Source: Allobosea sp. WAO
Lineage (GTDB): Bacteria > Pseudomonadota > Alphaproteobacteria > Rhizobiales > Beijerinckiaceae
DNA: 64,000 bases
Assembly (NCBI RefSeq): GCF_001509835.1
Contig: NZ_JXTJ01000003.1
Location: 496,001-560,000 of the forward strand
Direction of reading: 5' to 3'
Position numbers and translations under genes: made by a program. The notes beneath the pieces are model-generated. The model saw nothing but the letters and a program-made list of their open reading frames with translations, did no database searches and was not told where the DNA came from. Positions 37,184 through 45,812 of the stretch are shown one piece after another. Position 1 is the first letter of the stretch; each line of letters starts with the position of its first letter.

Positions 37184-38119
37184 ATGAGCCGTATCCTGAC
37201 CGTCGCCGCCGCCCAGCTCGGCCCGATCCACCGCGATGAGAGCCGCGCCTCGGCCGTCGCCCGGATGATCGCGCTGATGCGCCAGGCCAAGGCCAATGGC
37301 TGCGACCTCGTCGTCTTCCCGGAGGCGGCGCTGACCGCCTTCTTCCCGCATTGGTGGATGGAGGACGAGGCCGAGATCGACTCCTATTTCGAGAGCGCCA
37401 TGCCCTCGAACGAGACCGCGCCTCTCTTCGCCGAAGCTGCGAAGCTCGGCATCGGCTTCCATCTCGGCTATCCCGAGCTCGCTCACGAGGACGGCCGCAA
37501 GCGCCGTTTCAACACCGCGGTCCTGGTCGACAAATCGGGCGCGATCGTCGGCAAGTACCGCAAGATCCATCTGCCCGGCCATCCCGAGCACCGCCCCGAT
37601 GCGGTCTTCCAGAATCTCGAGAAGCGCTATTTCGAGACCGGTAATCTCGGCTGGCCGGTCTGGGAGACCATGGGCGGGCGCATCGGCATGATGATCTGCA
37701 ACGACCGGCGTTGGCCCGAGAGCTACCGCGTCATGGGCCTGCAGGACGTCGAGATGATCGTGCTCGGCTACAATACGCCCAAGCACAACCCGCCGGCGCC
37801 CGACCATGACCGGCTCGGCAATTTCCACAACCAGCTCGTCATGCAGGCCGGCGCCTACCAGAACGCGACCTGGGTCGTCGGCGTAGCCAAGGCCGGCCTC
37901 GAAGCCGGTGTCGACCAGATCGGCGGCTCCTGCATCATCGCGCCGACCGGCGAGGTGGTGGCGCAGGCGGTCACCGAGGGCGACGAGCTCGTCATCGCCC
38001 GCTGCGATCTCGATCTCGGCAAGAGCTACAAGAACTCGACCTTCAATTTCGCGAAACACCGCGAGCCGCAGACCTACGGCATGATCGTAGAGCGCAAGGG
38101 CGCGGTGGGGCCGGGTTAG
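37184..38119 (+). CDS. N-carbamoyl-D-amino-acid hydrolase
   Basis: A 311-residue nitrilase-superfamily enzyme that removes the carbamoyl group from N-carbamoyl-D-amino acids, giving the free D-amino acid, ammonia and CO2. The catalytic triad is E47 (FPEAAL), K127 (YRKIHL) and C172 (MICNDRRWPE), at the same numbers as in the well-studied Agrobacterium enzyme, with LPGHPEHRP also conserved. AAGGAGG lies 8 nt before ATG 37184, the strongest ribosome site noticed in the window. It starts a second forward unit. No hydantoinase of the usual type is adjacent. Confidence 0.93.
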   Translation: MSRILTVAAAQLGPIHRDESRASAVARMIALMRQAKANGCDLVVFPEAALTAFFPHWWMEDEAEIDSYFESAMPSNETAPLFAEAAKLGIGFHLGYPELAHEDGRKRRFNTAVLVDKSGAIVGKYRKIHLPGHPEHRPDAVFQNLEKRYFETGNLGWPVWETMGGRIGMMICNDRRWPESYRVMGLQDVEMIVLGYNTPKHNPPAPDHDRLGNFHNQLVMQAGAYQNATWVVGVAKAGLEAGVDQIGGSCIIAPTGEVVAQAVTEGDELVIARCDLDLGKSYKNSTFNFAKHREPQTYGMIVERKGAVGPG

Positions 38120-38120
38120 C

Positions 38121-38546
38121 ATGATGGAATCCGCTGCCGGACATGTCCTGCTTGGCTCCGTCGGGGACTACCTGAAGCTCGGGCCTGTCTTGGAAGTGGA
38201 CGAGTTTGGTTGGGGGCACACGGAAGTCGGCGCCCGTAGCGGCAGGTTTTCGGCCGAGATCGTTTGCCATACCTCGGCGCATGACCTCCGCGCTCTCAGC
38301 ACAATTTTGCGGACCCAGCACGCGCAGCCGACGCTTCAGCAGAGCTGGAATTCGTGTGACGGTGAGTTGCGACTTGAGTTTAGCGGGGACATTCGCGGCG
38401 ACGTTCGCGTCGCCATCAGGCTTGCCGATATCGGCGAGCGCGAACGGGTGTTCTCGTACAATCTCGATATAGATCAGAGCTACCTCCCAGCCCTGATCGA
38501 GCAGTTATCCCAGATTATTGTCAGTATGCCGGAGACGACCGCATGA
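38121..38546 (+). CDS. Small protein resembling WapI-type immunity proteins
   Basis: A 141-residue cytoplasmic-looking protein without signal or membrane segment. Two blocks of strands (FSAEIVCHTSAHDLRALSTI and DGELRLEFSGDIRGDVRVAI) are followed by a closing segment DQSYLPALIEQLSQIIVSMP. From memory this pattern resembles small WapI-like immunity or housekeeping proteins; I could not confirm it. It starts 2 bp after the carbamoylase stop and overlaps the next gene by 4 bp, so it belongs to the catabolic operon. Codon use appears slightly less GC-biased than its neighbours. There is no toxin gene nearby. Confidence 0.6.
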   Translation: MMESAAGHVLLGSVGDYLKLGPVLEVDEFGWGHTEVGARSGRFSAEIVCHTSAHDLRALSTILRTQHAQPTLQQSWNSCDGELRLEFSGDIRGDVRVAIRLADIGERERVFSYNLDIDQSYLPALIEQLSQIIVSMPETTA

Positions 38547-39709
38547 CCCACGATCTTATTCTCAAGGGCGGCCGGGTCATCGACCCCTCGCAGAAGCATG
38601 ACGGCGTCCTCGACGTCGCCTTCACCGACGGCAAGGTCTCCGGCTTCGGCAAGGACCTGAAGGGCGCCAAGGAGATCCGCGACGTCTCCGGCTACATCGT
38701 CACGCCTGGCCTGATCGACCTGCACACCCATGTCTACTGGGGTGGGACCTCGCTCGGCATCGACGCCGACGAGTTCTGCCGGGTTTCCGGCGTCACGACC
38801 TCGGTCGATACCGGCTCGGCCGGACCCGGCAATTGGCCGGGCTTCCGCAAGCACGTCATCGAGAAGAGCCAGGCGCGTATCCTCGCCTATCTCCACGTCT
38901 CACATGCCGGCATCTACGGCTTCGACCACCGCGTCATGGTCGGCGAGAGCGGCGACCTCAGGATGATGAACCCGATCGACTGCGTCGAGGTCGCCGACAA
39001 GAACCGCGACCTGATCGTCGGCATCAAGGTCCGCGTCGGCCTGCACGCCTCGGGCACCTCCGGCACGGTGCCGCTCAACATCGCGCTGCAGGTCGCCAAC
39101 GAGGTCGGCATGCCGCTGATGTGCCATATCGACCATCCGCCGCCATCCTATGAGGAAGTCATCGGCATGCTTCGGCCGGGCGACGTGCTGACCCACGCCT
39201 TCCGCCCCTTCCCGAACGCGCCCTCGACGGCGCAGGGCACGGTGAAGCCTGAGGTGCTCGCCGCCCGCAAGCGCGGCGTCATCTTCGACATCGGCCACGG
39301 CAAGGGCTCGTTCTCCTTCAAGACTACGCGCGCCATGCTGGCCAACGGCTTCGAGCCCGACGTGATCTCCTCGGACGTGCACAAGCTCTGCATCGACGGT
39401 CCGGCCTATGACCAGGTCACCACCATGTCGAAGTTCCTCTGCATGGGCATGAGCCTGAACAACGTCATCGCCGCCTCGACGCTGAACGCCGGCATGGCGC
39501 TGAAGCGGCCGGAATACGGCTCCCTGCGCGTCGGTTCGCTCGGCGACGCGACGATCCTGACGGTGAAGGAAGGCAAGTTCGACTATGTCGACGTCGTCGG
39601 CGAGCACCTGATCGGCGACAGGAAGATCGTTTCCGAAGGCGTGGTGCTGAAGGGCGCCTGGTGGCACCCGAAGCGCAGCAACAAGTTCAGGAAGGTCGCG
39701 GCGGCATAG
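38543..39709 (+). CDS. Amidohydrolase/deacetylase-family metallohydrolase (Atu3266-like)
   Basis: A 388-residue binuclear amidohydrolase. Metal ligands are H61 and H63 (DLHTHVYWG), a probable carboxylated K162 (GIKVRVG), H195 (MCHIDHPP), H218 and D278 (ISSDVH). The overall pattern matches the dihydroorotase-like deacetylase group that includes Agrobacterium Atu3266, known to act on acetylated D-like 2-hydroxy or amino acids in vitro, with true substrates unsettled. It overlaps the small upstream gene (ATGA), so it works with the carbamoylase, probably deblocking N-acyl or cyclic amino-acid derivatives. Confidence 0.85.
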   Translation: MTHDLILKGGRVIDPSQKHDGVLDVAFTDGKVSGFGKDLKGAKEIRDVSGYIVTPGLIDLHTHVYWGGTSLGIDADEFCRVSGVTTSVDTGSAGPGNWPGFRKHVIEKSQARILAYLHVSHAGIYGFDHRVMVGESGDLRMMNPIDCVEVADKNRDLIVGIKVRVGLHASGTSGTVPLNIALQVANEVGMPLMCHIDHPPPSYEEVIGMLRPGDVLTHAFRPFPNAPSTAQGTVKPEVLAARKRGVIFDIGHGKGSFSFKTTRAMLANGFEPDVISSDVHKLCIDGPAYDQVTTMSKFLCMGMSLNNVIAASTLNAGMALKRPEYGSLRVGSLGDATILTVKEGKFDYVDVVGEHLIGDRKIVSEGVVLKGAWWHPKRSNKFRKVAAA

Positions 39710-39733
39710 CCGCGGCCCGAGCGTTCCTGCTAC

Positions 39734-39792
39734 ACCCGGAACGACTTCCCCGGACGCGGCGCTGAGCGGTGCCTCCGGGGATCGTTCCGGGT
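39734..39792. repeat. Inverted repeat between amidohydrolase and GNAT genes
   Basis: Left arm ACCCGGAACGA plus CTTCCCCGGA, right arm TCCGGGG plus ATCGTTCCGGGT, about 19 bases between them. It may act as a terminator for the deblocking operon, or be another palindromic repeat type. There is no T run. Confidence 0.5.
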
Positions 39793-39803
39793 AGAAGAAG
39801 ACG

Positions 39804-40310
39804 ATGACTGCGACTGCTCTCCTTTGGCGCCCCATGGCGCCAGCCGACCTGCCGGGCGTGATGAGCGTCGCGGCAGAAGTCCATCCGGGCTTTCCCGAGG
39901 ACGAGGCGGTCTTCGCCGAGCGGCTGGTGCTGTCGCCGGCCGGGTGCCTGTCGCTTGTCGATGCCGATAGCGGCCTCGCCGGCTATGTCGTCAGCCATCC
40001 CTGGCCCTTGTTGCAAGCGCCGGCGCTGAACAGCCTGCTCGGCGCGATTCCGCCTGATGCCGACGCCTACTACATCCATGACCTTGCTCTGCTGCCCCGT
40101 GCGCAGGGCAGCGGCGCGGCGTCGCGCGTGGTCGCGCTGCTGGAAGAGGAGGCGCGCAGGGCCGCGCTTCGTCGGATGGCGCTGATCGCCGTCAACCGCT
40201 CGGCCGGCTTCTGGCAGCGCCATGGCTTTCGCCTGACGCATGACGCCTCGCTTGATCGCAAGCTGGCGAGCTATGACGATGACGCCCGCTACATGACTCG
40301 CGAACTTTGA
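39804..40310 (+). CDS. GNAT family N-acetyltransferase
   Basis: A 168-residue acetyltransferase. The acetyl-CoA loop is in IHDLALLPRAQGSGAASRVVAL (weak Q-G-S-G-A version of the motif A), and the C-terminal strand-helix is NRSAGFWQRHGFRLTHDA. In an amino-acid catabolic cluster it may acetylate a D-amino acid or related amine, but no acceptor can be inferred. It is preceded by the inverted repeat and followed after 46 bp by ridA in the same direction. Confidence 0.82.
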   Translation: MTATALLWRPMAPADLPGVMSVAAEVHPGFPEDEAVFAERLVLSPAGCLSLVDADSGLAGYVVSHPWPLLQAPALNSLLGAIPPDADAYYIHDLALLPRAQGSGAASRVVALLEEEARRAALRRMALIAVNRSAGFWQRHGFRLTHDASLDRKLASYDDDARYMTREL

Positions 40311-40356
40311 TGGCCGGTGCCGAGACGGCGCCGGAATCTGCCTGGAGGAAATGCAA

Positions 40357-40815
40357 ATGAGTGCCGAACAGAAGCTCAAGGATCTCGGTTTGAGCCTGCC
40401 GGACGTGCCGAGCCCGGTTGCGACCTATGTCAGCTTCAAGCGGGTCGGCGACATGGTCTACCTTTCGGGGCAGGGACCGAAGCGCGCCGACGGCAGCTAT
40501 CCGACCGGCAAGGTCGGCGCCGACGTCTCGATCGAGGAAGCCTATGAGCATGCCAAGCAGACCGGCCTTGGCCTGCTCGCGGCGATGCAGAAGGCGGCCG
40601 GATCGCTTGATAAGGTCGAGGTCATCAAGTTGCTCGGCATGGTCAACGCAGCGCCCGACTTCTCGGATCATCCCAAGGTGATCAATGGCTGCTCGGACCT
40701 GTTCGTCGCCGTGCTCGGCGACAATGGCCGCCATGCCCGCTCCGCCGTCGGCATGGGCTCGCTGCCGAACCGTATGACCGTCGAGATCGAAGTGATCATC
40801 AAGGTGCTGCCATGA
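40357..40815 (+). CDS. RidA/YjgF family enamine/imine deaminase
   Basis: A 152-residue RidA-family protein with the core MVYLSGQGPKRADGSYPTGKVG and closing segment SLPNRMTVEIEVIIKVLP. RidA proteins form trimers that hydrolyse 2-aminoacrylate and other reactive enamines released by PLP enzymes. GGAGG (40344-40348) is only 2 nt from the first ATG (40351) but 8 nt from ATG 40357, which I take as the start. Its stop overlaps the next PLP-enzyme start (ATGA). The classical active-site arginine near the C-terminus is not obvious, so it may be a non-archetypal member of the family. Confidence 0.88.
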   Translation: MSAEQKLKDLGLSLPDVPSPVATYVSFKRVGDMVYLSGQGPKRADGSYPTGKVGADVSIEEAYEHAKQTGLGLLAAMQKAAGSLDKVEVIKLLGMVNAAPDFSDHPKVINGCSDLFVAVLGDNGRHARSAVGMGSLPNRMTVEIEVIIKVLP

Positions 40816-41891
40816 CGACTGCGCTCGCTGAGGAAATCGCTCGCGTCTACGGCACGCCGGCCGTCGTCATCGACCTCGACAAGGTCGAGGCCAATATCGC
40901 CAGGCTCCAGGCCGCCTGCGACGCTGCCGGCGTCGCCAACCGCCCGCACATCAAGACGCATAAGTCGCCCGAGCTGGCGCGCATGCAGGTCGCGGCCGGC
41001 GCACGCGGCATCACCTGCCAGAAGCTCGGCGAGGCCGAGGTCATGGCCGATGGCGGCATCGACGACATCCTGATCAGCTACAACATTCTGGGCGAGGAGA
41101 AGCTCGGGCGCCTCGGCGCGCTGCAAAGACGCGTCCGCATGATCGTCGCCGCCGACAATCCCGTCACCATCGCCGGCCTGCCCAAGGCCGCCGAGATCGC
41201 CGGGCGCAATCTCGAGGTCGTGGTCGAGTGCGACACCGGCCGCAAGCGCGCCGGCGTCGAGACGCCGGGCGAGGCCGTCGAACTGGCGAAACAGATCGCT
41301 GCGTCCAAGGGCCTGACCTTCGCCGGCTTCCTGATGTATCCGCCGGAGACCGGTTGGCCGGCGACGCAGGATTTCCTCGACACCGCCAATGCCGGGCTCC
41401 GCGAGGCCGGCCTCGAAGCCGGCATCGTCTCGACCGGCGGCTCGCCCAACATCCCGAATATCGGCAAGCTCAAGGGCTCGACCGAGCATCGCTCGGGCAC
41501 CTCGATCTTCAATGACCGCATGCAGATCGCGGCCGGGGTGGCGGGGCTGGAGGACTGCGCGCTGACCGTCTACGCGACCGTCGTCAGCCGGGCAGGGCCG
41601 GAGCGCGGCATCCTCGATTCCGGCTCGAAGACGCTGACGAGCGACAAGGGCAATCTCGACGGCCACGGCTATATTCTCGAGTACCCGCTGGCCCGGATCG
41701 CCCAGTTCGCCGAGGAACACGGCTTCCTCGACCTCTCCGGCAGCAATGAGCGGCCCAATGTCGGCGAGATCGTGCGCGTGGTGCCGAACCATGTCTGCGT
41801 CGTCGTCAACATGGTCGACCGTCTGGTGACGGTGCGCGGCGACAAGCTGATCGGCGAATTGCCGGTCGCCGCCCGCGGCAAGTTGACCTGA
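40812..41891 (+). CDS. DSD1-family PLP enzyme, D-serine dehydratase-like
   Basis: A 359-residue fold-type III PLP enzyme. The PLP lysine is K48 in RPHIKTHKSPEL. The metal site near the C-terminus reads H327-V-C329 (PNHVCVVVN). From established work, the His-x-Cys pair binds zinc in eukaryotic-type D-serine dehydratase, while D-threonine aldolase has His-x-Asp. This favours D-serine (or similar 3-hydroxy-D-amino acid) dehydration, which releases 2-aminoacrylate. Translation is coupled to ridA by ATGA. This is the last gene before a palindromic repeat. Confidence 0.85.
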   Translation: MTTALAEEIARVYGTPAVVIDLDKVEANIARLQAACDAAGVANRPHIKTHKSPELARMQVAAGARGITCQKLGEAEVMADGGIDDILISYNILGEEKLGRLGALQRRVRMIVAADNPVTIAGLPKAAEIAGRNLEVVVECDTGRKRAGVETPGEAVELAKQIAASKGLTFAGFLMYPPETGWPATQDFLDTANAGLREAGLEAGIVSTGGSPNIPNIGKLKGSTEHRSGTSIFNDRMQIAAGVAGLEDCALTVYATVVSRAGPERGILDSGSKTLTSDKGNLDGHGYILEYPLARIAQFAEEHGFLDLSGSNERPNVGEIVRVVPNHVCVVVNMVDRLVTVRGDKLIGELPVAARGKLT

Positions 41892-41913
41892 AAGACGCCT
41901 GTTCAGTACCACA

Positions 41914-42012
41914 CCGTCATGCTCGCCCTTGTGGCGAGCATCCACGTCTTGAACACTGCAAGCCATCAGTGAAGCGAAGACGTGGATGGTCGGGACCAGC
42001 CGACCATGACGG
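41914..42012. repeat. Palindromic intergenic element, family B copy 1
   Basis: It starts CCGTCATGCTCGCCC and ends CGACCATGACGG, with the inner pair CATCCACGTCTT / AAGACGTGGATG. Other copies are at 46844 and 62665. It lies between convergent PLP-enzyme and GntR genes. Confidence 0.8.
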
Positions 42013-42072
42013 CACTGCGTCAGTCATCTGGGTCTGCGCTTCGCGCCACCCGAGAATGACGCCGGGCCCAAT

Positions 42073-42738
42073 TCAGCCCTTCCCGCCGGCCTCCAGAAAC
42101 TCCACCAGATCGCGCCGGACCAGCTCGATATGGTCGACCAGCAGGCGCTCGGCCTCGCCGAGCTCTCCACCGCGGCAGAGCTGGATCAGCTCGTTGTGCT
42201 CGGCCTGCGCCCGCTCGATCGAGGAACCGCGCTGGAGTTGCAGCCGGGTATAGCGGTCGCTGGTCTGCAGCAGCCCCGAGACGATCGAAAGCGTGCGCGG
42301 CTGCGCCGCGCGGGCATAGAGCGCTATGTGGAAATCGGCGTTGAGCAGGCCCCAGCGGCTGATGTCGCCGGCCGACATCGCAGCTTCGAAGGCGGCCTCC
42401 ATGCCGGCAACCGCCTCAAAATCAGCCGCCGTCATCGCCGGTATCGAGCTGGCCAATAGCCGCGGCTCGAGCAGTTTGCGCAGCTCGAAGACGTCGTTGA
42501 TCTCGTCCAGCGACAGTCCTGAGACGATCGCGCCCTTGTGCGGCACGATCTTCACGAAACCTTCCGCCTCGAGCTGGAACAGCGCCTCCCGCACAGGGAT
42601 GCGGCTGACTGCATAGGCCTGCGCCAGCGCGTCCTGCCGCAATTGCGACCCGGCCGGGTAGCTGCCGTCGAGGATGGCTTGGCGGAGCTGGTCGACGATC
42701 GCCGAGGACAGCGTCCGGTGCTTCAGAGTGGTTGACAT
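42073..42738 (-). CDS. GntR family regulator with FCD domain
   Basis: A 221-residue regulator. The N-terminal winged helix covers about residues 8-72 (SSAIVDQLRQAILDG, QAYAVSRIPVREALFQLEAEG), and the FCD effector domain about 80-210 with a likely metal site (D and H in ADFHIALY). FCD members sense small carboxylic acids and control neighbouring catabolic operons. It is divergent from the TRAP transporter, and a perfect inverted repeat lies between them, so it should control the TRAP-DapA unit. Confidence 0.9.
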   Translation of the reverse strand: MSTTLKHRTLSSAIVDQLRQAILDGSYPAGSQLRQDALAQAYAVSRIPVREALFQLEAEGFVKIVPHKGAIVSGLSLDEINDVFELRKLLEPRLLASSIPAMTAADFEAVAGMEAAFEAAMSAGDISRWGLLNADFHIALYARAAQPRTLSIVSGLLQTSDRYTRLQLQRGSSIERAQAEHNELIQLCRGGELGEAERLLVDHIELVRRDLVEFLEAGGKG

Positions 42739-42782
42739 GGCCGGGGCATCCTAGCGGGCCGCGTGGCGAAAAGCCATTGACA

Positions 42783-42804
42783 TGTAGATTTTATACAATC
42801 TACA
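42783..42804. promoter_or_regulatory. Operator-like inverted repeat between gntR and TRAP genes
   Basis: TGTAGATT-TTATAC-AATCTACA, perfect 8-base arms, in an AT-rich gap 45 bp before the GntR start and 23 bp before dctQ. It is the probable binding site of the divergent GntR/FCD regulator and may overlap both promoters. Confidence 0.75.
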
Positions 42805-42826
42805 AATATCGCAAGGGGACACAAAA

Positions 42827-43453
42827 ATGATCAACCAGGCGATGGCGGCGAAAAGCCGTGCGATGGCTGTTCCGGAGGTGGTGGTCGCGCTCTCAGGGCG
42901 CTGGCTACGGCTCGAGCACAAGGCGATCCAGGGGCTGATGTTCCTGCTCTCGGCCCTGATCCTGCTCAATGTCGCGACACGCTATGCCGGGCATCCGATC
43001 TATTGGATCGACGAATCCGCGGTCTACAGCGTGGTCTGGCTGACCTTCATCGGCGCCTCGGCCATGACCCGCATGCGGCTCGATTTCGCGGTGACCATGC
43101 TGACCGAGCGCTTCTCCGAGCGCGGCGCCGCGATCTTCCGGGCGGTCGCAACCTTCGGCGTGCTGCTGTTCGGCATCGCTCTTCTGGTGATGTGCTGGCT
43201 CTGGCTCGACCCGGTCGGGATCGCGCAGGCCGGCTTCGATGCCAGGGAATACGCCGGCCAGTCCTTCAACTTCATCTACACCGAGCGGACCCAGACGCTG
43301 AACTGGCCGACCTGGGTGATCTACCTGATCATGCCGCTCTTCGCGCTCACGATGAGCCTGCATGCGCTCGCCAACCTCTTCGAGGATCTCGGCCTCGTCG
43401 CGAAGCAAGACCTGCCCGGCTTTGCCGCCAATGCAGACGGGGTGGTGAACTGA
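42827..43453 (+). CDS. TRAP transporter small permease (DctQ type)
   Basis: A 208-residue membrane protein with four helices (IQGLMFLLSALILLNVATRYA as the first, EESAVYSVVWLTFIGA-like second). It stabilises the large TRAP permease. AAGGGG lies before ATG 42827. Its stop overlaps the dctM start (TGATG). Confidence 0.9.
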   Translation: MINQAMAAKSRAMAVPEVVVALSGRWLRLEHKAIQGLMFLLSALILLNVATRYAGHPIYWIDESAVYSVVWLTFIGASAMTRMRLDFAVTMLTERFSERGAAIFRAVATFGVLLFGIALLVMCWLWLDPVGIAQAGFDAREYAGQSFNFIYTERTQTLNWPTWVIYLIMPLFALTMSLHALANLFEDLGLVAKQDLPGFAANADGVVN

Positions 43454-44721
43454 TGGCACTCACGATTGGAGCCTTCCTCGGGATCATGCTGGCGGGCGTG
43501 CCGATCGCGCTCTGCCTTTGCCTCGGCGCACTGATCTTCATCGCCGCCACCGGCAGCATGCAATTGCTGCCCAACTACCCGCTGCAGATGTTCGGCGGCG
43601 TCGACAGCTACGGGCTGATCGCGATCCCGCTCTTCATCCTGATCGGCGAGATCATGAATGGCGGCGGCATCACCCGGCGCATCGTCGACCTCGCCATGGC
43701 CTTCGTCGGCTCGCTTCGCGGCGGGTTGGCCTACGTCAATATCCTCGCCAACATGTTCGTCTCCTCGATCCTCGGCTCGGCCACGGCCCAGGTCGCGATC
43801 ATGGCGCAGGTCATGGTCCCGGAGATGGAGCGCAAGGGCTACGACAAGAACTTCGCTGCCGGCCTCACCGCCTATGGCGGCATGCTCGGGCCGATCATCC
43901 CGCCCTCGGTGATGTTCGTCGTCTATGCCGTGCTCGCCCAGGTCTCGGTCAGCGACATGCTGATCTCCGGCATCGTGCCCGGCCTGCTGCTGACGCTGAT
44001 GTTCTTCCTCGTCATCGCCGCCATGGGGTTCGTCTACAACTATCCGGCCGGCGAGAAGCAGACCCTGCGCGAGCGCGTCATGACCGTGCTCGGCGCCGCG
44101 CCGACCCTGCTGATCCCGATCGTCATCGTCGGCTCGATCCTCGGCGGCCTCGCCAATGCGACCGAGGCCGCGGCCGTCGGCTCCGTCGCGGCGGCGCTGA
44201 TCGGGCGCTACTGGACCAAGGAATTCAGCTTCGCGAAGCTGCCCGAGATGATGCTGCGCGCCGGCGTCTATTCGGCGATCGTGCTCTTCCTCGTCGCCGC
44301 GGCCGCCGTGTTCTCCTGGGTGCTGGTCTACGGCAAGGTCCCGCAGAACGTCGCCGCCTCGATCCAGGCGATCGCCAAGGACCCGGTGACCTTCATGCTG
44401 CTGGTCAACGCGATCCTGCTGATCATCGGCACGGTGATCGACGGCATTCCCGGCCTGATCATGACGGTGCCGATCCTGCTGCCGATCGCGACCGAGGTCT
44501 ACGCCATCGATCCCCGCCATTTCGGCGTCGTCGTGGTGGTCAACCTCGTGCTCGGCCTGCTCTCGCCGCCGGTGGGATTGTGCTTCTTCGTCGCCGCGGC
44601 GGTGACTGGCGCCAAGCCTGGCAAGATGTTCCTGGTGACGCTGCCCTTCTTCCTCATCTCCTGCGTCGTCCTGGTGCTGCTCTCGATCTACCCATGGCTC
44701 TCGCTGGCCCTGGTGAAGTGA
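43453..44721 (+). CDS. TRAP transporter large permease (DctM type)
   Basis: A 422-residue permease with about 12 helices that couples Na+ entry to uptake of an organic acid. It opens MALTIGAFLGIMLAGVPIAL and contains the conserved GGLAYVNILANMFVSSILGSA and GMLGPIIPPSVMFVVYA helices. The start at 43453 is set by the TGATG overlap with dctQ; the frame is open to 43003. Confidence 0.95.
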   Translation: MALTIGAFLGIMLAGVPIALCLCLGALIFIAATGSMQLLPNYPLQMFGGVDSYGLIAIPLFILIGEIMNGGGITRRIVDLAMAFVGSLRGGLAYVNILANMFVSSILGSATAQVAIMAQVMVPEMERKGYDKNFAAGLTAYGGMLGPIIPPSVMFVVYAVLAQVSVSDMLISGIVPGLLLTLMFFLVIAAMGFVYNYPAGEKQTLRERVMTVLGAAPTLLIPIVIVGSILGGLANATEAAAVGSVAAALIGRYWTKEFSFAKLPEMMLRAGVYSAIVLFLVAAAAVFSWVLVYGKVPQNVAASIQAIAKDPVTFMLLVNAILLIIGTVIDGIPGLIMTVPILLPIATEVYAIDPRHFGVVVVVNLVLGLLSPPVGLCFFVAAAVTGAKPGKMFLVTLPFFLISCVVLVLLSIYPWLSLALVK

Positions 44722-44754
44722 AACCGCCTGTCATCCAATAAGGGGGAGTTCCTC

Positions 44755-45744
44755 ATGACCATCTCGCGCCGTCATCTGCTCGCCGCTGCCGCCGTCCTGC
44801 CCGTCGCCAAGCCCGCGCTGCTGCGCGCGCAGGCCAAGGAGCTGCGCCTCGGCATCCTCACCCCGAACGGCCACCCCTGGAACCGCGCCGCGGTGAAGGT
44901 CGGCGAGGTGCTCAAGGCCGAGACCAATGGCCGGCTGAATCTCACGGTCTTCCACTCCGGCCAGCTCGGCAACGAGGCGGCGATGCTGCAGCAGATGCAG
45001 TCCGGCGCGCTCGACATGGGCTGGATCATGGCGGCCGAGCTCGGCTCGCGCGTCCCGGCGATCGGCGCGATCACCGCGCCCTACATCGTCGATTCCACCG
45101 CCAAGATCGCCAAGCTCGTCCGCCACCCGGTCGCGATGAGCCTGTTCGACGTGCTGCCCCGCGAGACCGGTTGCGTCGGCCTTGCCTGGGGCATCACCGG
45201 CATGCGCGCCGTCTTCGCCGCCAAGGAGATCGACGGCGTCGCCGGCATCAAGGGCATGAAGCTGCGCATCAACCCGACCCCGGTCTATCGCGACTTCTAC
45301 CAGCTGCTCGGCGCCGCCCCAACCCCGATCCCGACGCCGCAGGTCTTCGACGCGATGACCAACGGCCAGGTCGACGGACTCGAGGCCGATCTCGAATTCT
45401 CCTGGAACCAGCGCTTCGACAAGGTCTCGAAGACGATCCTCCAGATGAATGCCATCTTCATGCCGGTGATCGCGCTCGCCTCTGGCCGCGTCTGGCAGGG
45501 CATGCCGGCGGCCGACCGCGAGCTGATCACCAAGATTACGCGCGCCGCGCTCGACCAGCAGATCGACGAGCTGGCCGTCAACGAGCCCAAGCTCGTTGAG
45601 CAGTTCAAGGCGGCCGGCGCCAACTTCAAGCTCGCCAACCCCAAGGATGCGGAGGCCGTTGTCGCGGAGTTCGACAAGATCTGGCTGCCCAAGGCGCCGG
45701 TCCTGGCCGAGCTGCGCAAGGCCGGCCAGTCGATCACGGCCTGA
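44755..45744 (+). CDS. TRAP transporter solute-binding protein (DctP type)
   Basis: A 329-residue periplasmic protein with a signal peptide (residues 1-26, including SRRHLL, ending LLRAQA) and the DctP fold. The helical motif with a conserved Arg for the substrate carboxylate is GMKLRINPTPVYRDFYQLLG, followed by the typical FDAMTNGQVDGLEADLEFSWNQ-type segment. It completes a DctQMP transporter and precedes a DapA-family enzyme that probably cleaves or processes the imported acid. Confidence 0.93.
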   Translation: MTISRRHLLAAAAVLPVAKPALLRAQAKELRLGILTPNGHPWNRAAVKVGEVLKAETNGRLNLTVFHSGQLGNEAAMLQQMQSGALDMGWIMAAELGSRVPAIGAITAPYIVDSTAKIAKLVRHPVAMSLFDVLPRETGCVGLAWGITGMRAVFAAKEIDGVAGIKGMKLRINPTPVYRDFYQLLGAAPTPIPTPQVFDAMTNGQVDGLEADLEFSWNQRFDKVSKTILQMNAIFMPVIALASGRVWQGMPAADRELITKITRAALDQQIDELAVNEPKLVEQFKAAGANFKLANPKDAEAVVAEFDKIWLPKAPVLAELRKAGQSITA

Positions 45745-45812
45745 TCCCGAGCTAATGTTGCGGCCGCCGCGCCCGGCGGCCGTCTGCCCCCTCAAAGCGG
45801 ACCTTTTTTGTC

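Noticed and set aside
38121..38546. Toxin-immunity system
   Set aside because: The small protein resembles immunity proteins, but no polymorphic toxin, LXG or contact-dependent gene is anywhere near; described as immunity-like only.
40812..41891. D-threonine aldolase call
   Set aside because: The metal site is His-x-Cys rather than His-x-Asp; D-serine-dehydratase-like is better supported, though not proven.
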